Assembly (NCBI GenBank): GCA_013330915.1
Contig: DUHK01000050.1
Coordinates: forward strand, 1 to 6,208
From: Methanosphaera sp.
Lineage (GTDB): Archaea; Methanobacteriota; Methanobacteria; Methanobacteriales; Methanobacteriaceae
Direction of reading: 5' to 3'
DNA: 6,208 nt
A model generated the notes under the pieces. The model was not told the origin of the DNA, made no database searches, and saw only the letters and a program-made list of their open reading frames with translations. The translations under genes were made by a program, and so were the position numbers. Below are positions 1 through 5,418 of this stretch, one piece after another. Numbering within the stretch: the stretch's first letter is position 1; each line of letters begins with the position of its first letter.

Positions 1-12
1 GGGGGGATGAGA

Positions 13-1587
13 TTATGCTTCGGCTTCTTCGGCGAATATCTGGTTAATCATCCATTCTGGTTCGAATTCCATCAGGTCATCATATGACTGTCCGGTACCA
101 ATAAAGAGTATTGGTTTGTTTATGACGTGTCCTATGGATATTGCTGCTCCACCCTTTGCATCGGCATCGGCCTTGGTTAATATGATACCGTCGATGTCAA
201 TAACTTCATTGAATTTGCTTGCTTGTTCCGTAGCATCGTTACCCATTAGAGCATCACCAACATAGAGTACAATGTCTGGTTTGGATACTCTTTTAATCTT
301 CTTCATTTCGTCCATAAGGTTTGTGTTGGTTTGCATACGTCCTGAAGTATCTATGAGTACAACATCCTTGCCTGTTGCTCTGGCATGTTCTACTGCATCA
401 TATGCAACTGCGGCAGGATCTGAGTTTCTTTCGTGTTTGATTATTTTCAGGTTAAGGTTGTTGGCATGATGTTCCAGTTGTTCAATTGCACCTGCACGGA
501 ATGTATCTGAAGCACCGAATACTGATGTGTATCCGTGTTTTTCAAGATAGGTTGCCATCTTTGCAATTGTCGTGGTTTTTCCAGTACCGTTAATTCCAAC
601 AAACATTATCTTGTATGGTTCACCTTTTTGTTTGGAAGCTTCTATATCTCCAAGCAGGTCGTAGTATCCGTTGTCTATGATTTCGGTTATTGCCTTTTTA
701 AGTGCGTTTGTTGTGAAAAGTTCCATGTCTCCTCTTCGTTTGATTTTTCTTCCGACAAGGTCTTCCTTAACTGATTCAACGATTCTTTCGGCAACATCAA
801 ATGCAACGTCACCTTCGATGAGTGAAAATTCCAGTTCTTCAAGTATTTCCTCAATATCTTCTTCTTTAATTGTTTTCTTTGTGATGAATGAGAATGCTCC
901 ACCACTTTCTTCATCATCATATTTAGGTTTTTTCTCTTTTGTTTCATCCACACTTTCTTCTGTTGATTCTTGGGATGTTTCTTTCTTTTTATCTCTTTTG
1001 AGGAATCCGAATCTTCCCTTATTTTCTTCTTTTGTTTCTTCTTCAGATTCTTCAGGTTCTTCAACTTCCTCTACTTCTTCTTCAGCTGGAGTTTCTTGAG
1101 CTTTTTCTTCAACTGTTTCTTCAAGGGATTCTTCTTTTTCCTCTTCTTCGGATTCGAAGGTATGTTCTTCTTTTTTATTATTATCTCTTTTTAAAAAACC
1201 GAAGAATCCTTTTTTCTCCTTGTTTTCATCTTTATCTGATTCTTCTGTTTCAGGGGTTGTAGTTTCTTCGGTATCTTCACTTATTTCTTCAACATCTTCA
1301 GTTTCTTCTTCAGGACTTTCTGTTTCATCACTTACTTCCTGAACTTCCTCTTGAACTTCACTTTCATCAGATTCTTCTTCTTTTGTTTCATCTTCAGAAT
1401 CCGGTTGTGTTTTTTCATCACTTTCTTCGGTTGTTGTTTCTGAATATTTGTCTTCAATGGATTGAAGATCTGCTTCCAGATCATCTAATTCCTGACTGAT
1501 TTTTGATGGTTCTAATTCTTCTTCAGGAATACTTTCTGATGCATCTTTAATGGTTTTTCTAAGTTTCTTTCTAAGGGAATCAAACAA
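13..1587 (-). CDS. ftsY: Signal recognition particle receptor FtsY, with long acidic N-terminal arm
   Basis: FtsY is the SRP receptor GTPase. It pairs with SRP54 at the membrane to hand translating ribosomes to the Sec translocon. Of 524 residues, the C-terminal ~290 form the NG domain: N domain about 232-318, then G1 GINGTGKTT (331-339), DTFRAGA (361-367), G3 DTSGR (413-417), G4 TKAD (471-474) and GTGQ (497-500). All GTPase motifs look intact. Residues 1-18 form a basic, probably amphipathic helix (MFDSLRKKLRKTIKD). Residues about 20-230 are a Glu/Ser/Thr-rich, low-complexity arm holding two copies of FGFLKRD (129-135 and 193-199). FtsY acidic arms vary in length, and this one is long. The start is TTG: an in-frame stop lies eight codons upstream, no ATG or GTG lies between, and the next Met is residue 288. 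The gene has its own 282-nt upstream gap. Identity is certain; the function of the arm is inferred. Confidence 0.97.
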   Translation of the reverse strand: MFDSLRKKLRKTIKDASESIPEEELEPSKISQELDDLEADLQSIEDKYSETTTEESDEKTQPDSEDETKEEESDESEVQEEVQEVSDETESPEEETEDVEEISEDTEETTTPETEESDKDENKEKKGFFGFLKRDNNKKEEHTFESEEEEKEESLEETVEEKAQETPAEEEVEEVEEPEESEEETKEENKGRFGFLKRDKKKETSQESTEESVDETKEKKPKYDDEESGGAFSFITKKTIKEEDIEEILEELEFSLIEGDVAFDVAERIVESVKEDLVGRKIKRRGDMELFTTNALKKAITEIIDNGYYDLLGDIEASKQKGEPYKIMFVGINGTGKTTTIAKMATYLEKHGYTSVFGASDTFRAGAIEQLEHHANNLNLKIIKHERNSDPAAVAYDAVEHARATGKDVVLIDTSGRMQTNTNLMDEMKKIKRVSKPDIVLYVGDALMGNDATEQASKFNEVIDIDGIILTKADADAKGGAAISIGHVINKPILFIGTGQSYDDLMEFEPEWMINQIFAEEAEA

Positions 1588-1596
1588 GCTTTCACA

Positions 1597-1602
1597 ATCC
1601 TT
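1597..1602 (-). promoter_or_regulatory. Ribosome binding site for the TTG start of ftsY
   Basis: The minus strand reads AAGGAT, followed by 9 nt and then TTG at 1587-1585. This spacing supports the TTG start, which is also the only start possible before the upstream in-frame stop. Confidence 0.6.
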
Positions 1603-1642
1603 ATATATTTATTAGTATTATTTATGTTGTAACTTAGTAAAA

Positions 1643-1654
1643 TATATAATTATA
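1643..1654 (-). promoter_or_regulatory. Candidate TATA box of the ftsY promoter
   Basis: The minus strand reads TATAATTATATA. Transcription in archaea begins roughly 25 nt downstream of the TATA box, so the start would fall near 1618-1622 and give a leader of about 30 nt that contains the ribosome binding site. A second AT-rich candidate at 1601-1609 is too close to the start codon to suit a leadered mRNA. This is a motif reading in very AT-rich DNA, so only moderate confidence. Confidence 0.45.
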
Positions 1655-1684
1655 ATCTATACCTTAATTCTATCAGGAGAACAA

Positions 1685-1712
1685 TAACTATTCTACAATT
1701 TCAGGATAGTTA
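1685..1712. repeat. Inverted repeat upstream of the ftsY TATA box
   Basis: TAACTAT (1685-1691) and ATAGTTA (1706-1712) are perfect 7-nt inverted copies separated by 14 nt. The repeat lies about 31 nt upstream of the candidate ftsY TATA box, where an activator could bind, or it could form a weak hairpin. In AT-rich DNA a 7-nt match may be chance. Confidence 0.35.
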
Positions 1713-1764
1713 ATAATAAAAATATGATTCTTTGTAGTGATGATTGGATAAATATAGGATATGT

Positions 1765-1814
1765 AAAAAATAGCGATTATTGCGAATTTAAAAATAATTC
1801 ATATTAAAAATAAT
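1765..1814 (-). terminator. Possible T-rich terminator after pfdA
   Basis: Reading the minus strand away from pfdA, ATTATTTTTAA occurs twice (1814-1804 and 1798-1788), followed by a run of six T (1770-1765). Archaeal RNA polymerase ends transcription at oligo-T tracts without needing a hairpin. The tract begins about 55 nt after the pfdA stop. The background is AT-rich, so the assignment is tentative. Confidence 0.4.
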
Positions 1815-1869
1815 AATTATTGTCTGTGGGAGATTAAAATAATGTGAAAAGAAGAGTATTAAGAGTAAA

Positions 1870-2286
1870 TTATTGTACTCCCTGTTCTTTCATTAACTTT
1901 TCCACTTCAGGTCTTCTTTGTGTTATGTAATCGTTGATTTTCTGTAACTGTTCAGTTAATGATTTGATTAGTTTTTCCACTTCTTCTTTATCATTTTTAA
2001 GGGTTTCTTCTGTTTCTTCCCTGCTTCTTTTTATAGCAACATCAGAACCTACACCAACGATAATGTCCTCGGATTTAAGTTCTGTTGTAATGAAACATCC
2101 AGCACCTATAGGAATAAGAGTTTCCTTACCGGTAGCATCTTTCAACCCTTTCACTGCACTTTCAGCAGAACGAATGTCGTTTAATGACACGTTCAACTGT
2201 TCGATTTGCTGAGCAATTGTTTCGCCCTGTTGTTGTAACTGATTGATTTCATTAATCATCTGTTCAAGTTTTTGTCTATCTTCCAT
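1870..2286 (-). CDS. pfdA: Prefoldin alpha subunit
   Basis: This is the alpha subunit of prefoldin, a hexamer of two alpha and four beta subunits that captures unfolded chains and passes them to the group II chaperonin in the cytoplasm. The 138 residues match the usual archaeal alpha length. Residues 1-48 and about 88-135 have the heptad-like Leu/Ile/Gln/Glu pattern of the two coiled-coil arms. The middle (IPIGAGCFITTEL, 58-70, then IIVGVGSDVAIKRS, 75-88) is the beta-hairpin core typical of the alpha type. The ATG start is preceded on the minus strand by AGGATGTG. It lies 35 nt after LX in the aIF6-LX-pfdA unit, the usual archaeal linkage. The beta subunit is not in this window. Confidence 0.95.
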   Translation of the reverse strand: MEDRQKLEQMINEINQLQQQGETIAQQIEQLNVSLNDIRSAESAVKGLKDATGKETLIPIGAGCFITTELKSEDIIVGVGSDVAIKRSREETEETLKNDKEEVEKLIKSLTEQLQKINDYITQRRPEVEKLMKEQGVQ

Positions 2287-2321
2287 TGGAACACATCCTA
2301 ATGTTTAATGGTTTATGACTC

Positions 2322-2546
2322 TTATAATAAACTTTGTACGATAGGGTCAGTTACTTCGTCTGCTGATATTTCAGTGATTTCATCGAAGACAATTTGGTCT
2401 CTGTTTAATCTGTGTTTACTACCAAATTCAGAGTATAATTTTTCCTGAACATCTTCTACTTTAATTGCTTTTAATTCTCTTGTGAATTTTTTGGTTTTAT
2501 CAACATCTAATAATTTTCCTTTTACTCTAAATATTTTTGTTTTCAT
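2322..2546 (-). CDS. rplX: Large-subunit ribosomal protein LX (L18Ae/L20a)
   Basis: LX is the archaeal counterpart of eukaryotic eL20 (L18a) and belongs to the 50S subunit. At 74 residues it has the usual archaeal single-domain length. The opening MKTKIFRVKGKL and the block YSEFGSKHRLNR (38-49) are typical of the family. Its ATG overlaps the TGA of the aIF6 gene by 4 nt (ATGA at 2546-2543), which implies translational coupling to aIF6. Prefoldin alpha follows 35 nt downstream. The symbol rplX is also used for L24 in bacteria, so the product name is the safer label. Confidence 0.95.
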   Translation of the reverse strand: MKTKIFRVKGKLLDVDKTKKFTRELKAIKVEDVQEKLYSEFGSKHRLNRDQIVFDEITEISADEVTDPIVQSLL

Positions 2547-3217
2547 AATGATCCCTCAAATAAGTTGAATACTTGATCAATCCTTGCTAGTTCGGGTCCT
2601 GTAGTTTTGTTTCCTACAATGACACCATTGGAATTTGCAATGATACATGCTCCTACGAGTTTAACTCCACGGTTAACTGTACCAATTTCTGCAGGCACTC
2701 CTAAAACATCTTCAACAAGATCCAATTCTTCATCAGATGCGTCAGGATGAACTAAAGCACCTTTGTTTGTTGCCGCAATTGTTGAACCAACAATATCAAG
2801 GCCGGCAATGGTACTTTCCACAATTTCCACATCTAAGGTATCTTCAACGATTTTTTTAGCATCGTCTGATAACTCTGGATTTACGATAGCTCCATTATCA
2901 TTAGCTACAATAATATTGCCTATTGCAGTTAGTTTGTCTGGTATTATTTCCACGTTAATGTCATGTTCACTTAGTATATCTAATTCGTGTTGAAATACAT
3001 ATGGTGATACAAGTAGACCGTTAGAATTTCCAGCCATTAATGCTCCTGCTAGATTACTACCACAGATTGGCGTTTTTATTATTGGTACTTTCAATGTTTC
3101 TTCGATACTTTTTAAATATGTATCCTGAAGGCCCTGTGAAACTATAGCAACTGTATCCTTTGCAAGTATAGAAACACCCAAATTAGGATTTCCATCAATA
3201 TCGAATCTTTGTATCAT
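2543..3217 (-). CDS. eif6: Translation initiation factor 6 (aIF6)
   Basis: aIF6 binds the 50S subunit and blocks premature joining with 30S; in eukaryotes eIF6 also acts in late 60S maturation. At 224 residues the protein is full length. The five-fold pentein fold shows as internal repeats about 43-46 residues apart: GNSNGLLVSPY (63-73), ANDNGAIVNPEL (105-116), ATNKGALVHPDA (149-160) and ANSNGVIVGNKT (194-205). The ATG follows GGAGTGAT at 3228-3221 on the minus strand, only one base short of the ideal archaeal GGAGGTGAT. It is the first gene after a U-tract terminator and a 217-nt leader with marked hairpin potential, so it probably heads its own aIF6-LX-pfdA transcript. Its stop overlaps the LX start by 4 nt. 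Confidence 0.97.
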   Translation of the reverse strand: MIQRFDIDGNPNLGVSILAKDTVAIVSQGLQDTYLKSIEETLKVPIIKTPICGSNLAGALMAGNSNGLLVSPYVFQHELDILSEHDINVEIIPDKLTAIGNIIVANDNGAIVNPELSDDAKKIVEDTLDVEIVESTIAGLDIVGSTIAATNKGALVHPDASDEELDLVEDVLGVPAEIGTVNRGVKLVGACIIANSNGVIVGNKTTGPELARIDQVFNLFEGSL

Positions 3218-3220
3218 TTT

Positions 3221-3228
3221 ATCACTCC
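3221..3228 (-). promoter_or_regulatory. Strong ribosome binding site of the aIF6 gene
   Basis: The minus strand reads GGAGTGAT, three bases before the ATG. It differs from the full complement of the archaeal 16S rRNA tail (GGAGGTGAT) by one missing G. Confidence 0.75.
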
Positions 3229-3255
3229 ATCTGTGAGGTTTATTAGATATGTATC

Positions 3256-3299
3256 AATATAATCAAAATGCCCACCTCTCAAACATTTTGGATTATATT
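3256..3299 (-). promoter_or_regulatory. Long hairpin in the aIF6 leader
   Basis: Arms 3284-3299 and 3256-3270 pair over 15 base pairs with a single bulged base at 3290/3291, enclosing a 13-nt loop (3271-3283). On the coding strand the loop reads TTTGAGAGGTGGG, which includes a Shine-Dalgarno-like GAGGTG. The hairpin ends 38 nt before the aIF6 start codon. Fifteen pairs with one bulge are beyond what chance readily gives even in AT-rich DNA. Its role is not known: a regulatory leader structure, an operator, or part of a small RNA are all possible. Confidence 0.6.
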
Positions 3300-3300
3300 A

Positions 3301-3356
3301 GTAGGAAGAGAGTTGATTAAGTTCTCTTAAATTACATGTATACATTATTATCCTAC
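3301..3356 (-). promoter_or_regulatory. Second folded element in the aIF6 leader
   Basis: GTAGGA (3301-3306) and TCCTAC (3351-3356) are inverted copies that bracket a smaller inverted repeat, AAGAGA (3306-3311) with TCTCTT (3323-3328), and a 10-nt palindrome ATGTATACAT (3335-3344). The element ends one base from the long hairpin at 3256-3299, so both could stack into one domain of about 100 nt. Each stem is short, so this is weaker than its neighbour. Confidence 0.35.
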
Positions 3357-3426
3357 CCTTTAGTAACTCGTATTTTTTATGATAAAGAGTATGGATAACA
3401 TAATAATCTCATAGTCAGCATTTAGT

Positions 3427-3434
3427 AAAAAAAA
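3427..3434 (-). terminator. Oligo-T terminator after eL31
   Basis: Eight consecutive T residues on the minus strand directly follow the eL31 TAA codon (3437-3435). A U-rich tract of this length is the classic archaeal intrinsic terminator. It would end the rnp4-to-eL31 transcript, or let only part of it read on into aIF6. Confidence 0.65.
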
Positions 3435-3680
3435 TTATTCATCTACTAATGTTACTTCTACAGTTTCATCTTCTTTTACAGCTTTAACTTTGATTTTTGA
3501 TGGGATTTTTTCTCGTCCTCTTTCCCAGATTTTTTCGTTAACAGCTGTGTCGATGATTACATCTTCAGCTTTCATATGTTTTTGAATGAATTCTCTGATG
3601 TATCTCATTGCTCTTGGTGACCTTTTAGTTCTAGGTACGTTTTTTACATCTCTTAGAGGAATTGTGTAAATTCTTTCCAT
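3435..3680 (-). CDS. rpl31e: Large-subunit ribosomal protein eL31
   Basis: eL31 sits near the peptide exit of the 50S subunit in archaea and eukaryotes and has no bacterial counterpart. The 81 residues are close to the usual archaeal length of 80-95. The opening ERIYTIPLRDV and the basic block PRTKRSPRAMRYIREFI (16-32), followed by DVIIDTAVNEKIWERGREK (40-58), are characteristic. The ATG is preceded by GGAGTG (3693-3688) with a 7-nt spacer. It lies 51 nt after eL39, its usual archaeal partner, and is immediately followed by the T8 terminator. Confidence 0.96.
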   Translation of the reverse strand: MERIYTIPLRDVKNVPRTKRSPRAMRYIREFIQKHMKAEDVIIDTAVNEKIWERGREKIPSKIKVKAVKEDETVEVTLVDE

Positions 3681-3731
3681 TCTAATACACTCCTATATTT
3701 TTTTATAAAATCTAAAGTTAAACCATAAAGT

Positions 3732-3887
3732 TTATACTTTAATTTTGCTTCTTCTCCATTGTCTAGCTTTTGGATGAGTTCTTAATTTTCTTGATGTTTT
3801 CATCATTGCAAAGATAGGAACTCTTCTGTTTTGTTTTCCTTTTTTAGCTAATCTTAATTTTTTTGGTAAATTTTTGTTACGACTCAT
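3732..3887 (-). CDS. rpl39e: Large-subunit ribosomal protein eL39
   Basis: eL39 lines the nascent-chain exit tunnel of archaeal and eukaryotic ribosomes, where bacteria have an extension of uL23. The minus strand from the ATG at 3887-3885 encodes 51 residues ending in TAA at 3734-3732. It begins MSRNKNLPKKLRLAKKGKQ and continues NRRVPIFAMMKTSRK, then THPKARQWRRSKIKV. The block KQNRRVP, the Trp-Arg-Arg near the end and the strongly basic composition match the family, and 51 residues is the normal length. The start is one base past the stop of the PP-loop gene, with AGGATGG (3901-3895) as ribosome binding site inside the end of that gene. This suggests coupled translation. eL31 follows after 51 nt. 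Confidence 0.96.
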   Translation of the reverse strand: MSRNKNLPKKLRLAKKGKQNRRVPIFAMMKTSRKLRTHPKARQWRRSKIKV

Positions 3888-3888
3888 G

Positions 3889-4470
3889 TTACTTCCATCC
3901 TATAACTCTTGATTGAATATGTTGGGGAAATATCTCATTAATGTCTTGTCCTTTCTGTTCGAGTAATACTCTGATTTCCATTTCATAATCTGAACTGTTA
4001 TGAATATCACTTTCAGCCTTTTGAAGTCTGAATAGCCTGTCACTGGTATCATTTATGGTTTTGTATCCGATACCTGTCAGGTTAACATACTGAACGCCCT
4101 TTCGGTCTTCCAAACTTTGAATTTCGTTCTGTTTAAGTTTCGGAATTCTGTCTTCACGCCTGGTGCCGTCGGCTACCAGATCATATTCATCAGCCAGGTG
4201 TTCAATAACCTCATGATGTATATGATTTATTCCGTTGTTTGGAAACTGATCCCGGATAATCATGTCCACGGCATCACTTAGTATTTTAGTGTCAAGTCTG
4301 ACAACCCTGTGTTTGAATCCCAAACTCTCCGCAGATTGAACTGCAGGTTTTGTTGAATCGAACACTCCAAAATTTATGGTTATCAATTCCACTTCGTAAC
4401 CAAGTTTATCCAGAATTACTGCCATTAATGAACTATCTTTACCGCCACTATATAATACAGCTGTTTTCAT
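3889..4470 (-). CDS. PP-loop ATP pyrophosphatase-like protein of unknown substrate
   Basis: The N terminus MKTAVLYSGGKDSSL carries the PP-loop SGGKDS (8-13). This motif binds the pyrophosphate of ATP in enzymes that adenylate a substrate, such as asparagine synthetase, tRNA-thiolating enzymes and diphthine-ammonia ligase. A second likely active-site segment is ADGTRREDRIP (100-110), the usual place for an acidic residue after the fourth strand. The 193 residues contain no cysteine, so the zinc and iron-sulfur sites and catalytic cysteines of many tRNA thiolases are absent. The C terminus has HIQSRVIGWK (184-193). Archaeal proteins of this type, in the same ribosomal cluster, have been annotated loosely as alpha hydrolase, N-type ATP pyrophosphatase or a DUF. 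The ATG lies 31 nt after the PDCD5-family gene and has only a weak ribosome binding site. The context suggests a role on tRNA, rRNA or a translation factor. The fold is well supported; the reaction is unknown. Confidence 0.8.
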   Translation of the reverse strand: MKTAVLYSGGKDSSLMAVILDKLGYEVELITINFGVFDSTKPAVQSAESLGFKHRVVRLDTKILSDAVDMIIRDQFPNNGINHIHHEVIEHLADEYDLVADGTRREDRIPKLKQNEIQSLEDRKGVQYVNLTGIGYKTINDTSDRLFRLQKAESDIHNSSDYEMEIRVLLEQKGQDINEIFPQHIQSRVIGWK

Positions 4471-4501
4471 AAAAATACACTAATATCATATAAATTATTG
4501 A

Positions 4502-4858
4502 TTATTTTCTTGTGATATGAATTTCACGTTTGGTATTGGTTGTTTCTCTTAAGATTTGTTTTAAGGTAGCGTCTGATATGGGAATCTGAATTCTACCGGT
4601 TTCTGCCATTTGAATAAGTTGCATTTCAATAGCGTTAACAAGTTCTGCCTTTGTTAATCTTAAGTTAGCGAGTCTTTGACGTGCTTCTGGCGATAATATT
4701 TGTCTAAGTGCATTTTTCTTTTGTTGTTCGTACTGTTGTCTCATCTGCTCTTCTTGCTGTAATTGCTGATAATTTGCACTTTGTTGTTGTTGTGCGGCCA
4801 TCTGTTGTTGTTGAAGTTGTTCCATTCTTCTACGTCTAATTTCGTCAAGTTCACTCAT
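4502..4858 (-). CDS. PDCD5-family DNA-binding protein
   Basis: This belongs to the archaeal PDCD5/TFAR19 family, homologous to human programmed cell death protein 5. The archaeal members are small helical proteins often annotated as DNA-binding, with no settled function. The 118 residues start with a charged helix (SELDEIRRRRMEQLQ), then a Gln-rich segment with 18 Gln in the 33 residues 14-46. The conserved three-helix core follows: ALRQILSPEARQRLANLRL (50-68), then AELVNAIEMQLIQMAETGRI (71-90), then SDATLKQILRE (95-105). The ATG is preceded by AAGGAG (4873-4868). It lies between eS19 (54 nt) and the PP-loop gene (31 nt), its usual neighbourhood in Methanobacteriales, which argues for a link to translation. 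The glutamine run seems richer than usual. Confidence 0.93.
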   Translation of the reverse strand: MSELDEIRRRRMEQLQQQQMAAQQQQSANYQQLQQEEQMRQQYEQQKKNALRQILSPEARQRLANLRLTKAELVNAIEMQLIQMAETGRIQIPISDATLKQILRETTNTKREIHITRK

Positions 4859-4912
4859 TTAACACAACTCCTTAGAATTATTTATTATTATCATATCAAA
4901 ATTTTATACAAA

Positions 4913-5350
4913 TTAGTATTTTGATAATTCAGGAATATCTTTAATGATTTCAGCAGCTTTTTTATCTAAGTAAGATTGACCTGCAGGTGATACAATTCTG
5001 CCTTCTTCTGTTTTTTGAACATAACCTGCTTCTTCAAGTTGTTTTAATGCAGTTCTGATGATAGATCCGCTTCCTTTTCTGAATTTTTCAGGACTGGTTC
5101 CTCTATCTTTGTTTCCACCGTATTTGGTTTGTAATCTGCTAAGTCCTACTGGACCATCTACATATACTCTTCTTAATAATGCTGCGGTTCTTACATACCA
5201 CCAATCTGGGTTTTCTGGTCTGCGTTCTTTGTGAACTCCAGTTTTAACAAATTGAGCCCATGCTGGTGCATTTATTTTATCATTTTCTTTAAAGTCTTCA
5301 CTTAATGCGCTGATTAAACTTTCAGCAGGTACATCGAATGCTGTTGTCAT
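4913..5350 (-). CDS. rps19e: Small-subunit ribosomal protein eS19
   Basis: eS19 is part of the head of the archaeal and eukaryotic small subunit and in eukaryotes is needed for maturation of the small-subunit rRNA 3' end. The 145 residues are full length. Family blocks are visible: INAPAWAQFVKTG (26-38), RPENPDWWYVRTAALLRRVY (44-63), GPVGLSRLQTKYGG (66-79), GSGSIIRTALKQLEEAGYV (93-111, winged-helix core) and GRIVSPAGQSYLD (117-129). The ATG is preceded by AGGAGGC (5367-5361), with a rather long spacer of 10 nt. It follows the YhbY-like gene by 68 nt and precedes the PDCD5-family gene by 54 nt. Confidence 0.97.
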   Translation of the reverse strand: MTTAFDVPAESLISALSEDFKENDKINAPAWAQFVKTGVHKERRPENPDWWYVRTAALLRRVYVDGPVGLSRLQTKYGGNKDRGTSPEKFRKGSGSIIRTALKQLEEAGYVQKTEEGRIVSPAGQSYLDKKAAEIIKDIPELSKY

Positions 5351-5418
5351 TGTTTAATTAGCCTCCTATTAAATTATAATGTTTATTTTAAAAATTGCCT
5401 ATATTTCAAAGAGATAAT

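Larger units (their letters stand above)
1588..1869. other. 282-nt AT-rich gap between pfdA and ftsY
   Basis: No ORF or RNA gene is supported here. On the minus strand the region begins with T-rich stretches that may end the prefoldin transcript (1765-1814). It then has an inverted repeat (1685-1691 with 1706-1712), a TATA-like element (1643-1654) and the ftsY ribosome binding site. The gap suggests that ftsY is transcribed at least partly on its own. Confidence 0.6.

Noticed and set aside
1..12. Run of six G at the left edge
   Set aside because: It is just six bases at the edge, downstream of the ftsY stop, and is too short to interpret.
272..774. Plus-strand frames of 65 and 79 codons
   Set aside because: They lie antisense to the GTPase domain of FtsY, which is certain, and the products resemble nothing.
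671..1262. Several plus- and minus-strand reading frames of 74-142 codons opposite or inside the FtsY acidic region
   Set aside because: They come from the GAA/GAT/TCA-rich coding of the acidic arm. The predicted proteins are Phe-, Ser- or Lys-rich with no family features.
1588..1869. Possible RNA gene in the pfdA-ftsY gap
   Set aside because: I found no tRNA-like stems, GC-rich island or conserved RNA motif; the gap is explained by terminator and promoter elements.
1934..2212. Plus-strand frame of 92 codons
   Set aside because: It is antisense to prefoldin alpha and shows no family motifs.
2763..2993. Plus-strand frame of 76 codons
   Set aside because: It is antisense to aIF6, and its Ser/Ile-rich product is a typical shadow.
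3263..3286. ATG mini-ORF (M-F-E-R-W-A-F) starting in the aIF6 leader hairpin
   Set aside because: It has no ribosome binding site upstream, unlike the overlapping TTG mini-ORF, so translation is less likely.
3700..3712. TATA-like stretch between eL39 and eL31
   Set aside because: It would place a transcription start at the eL31 start codon, although that gene has a good ribosome binding site that needs a leader.
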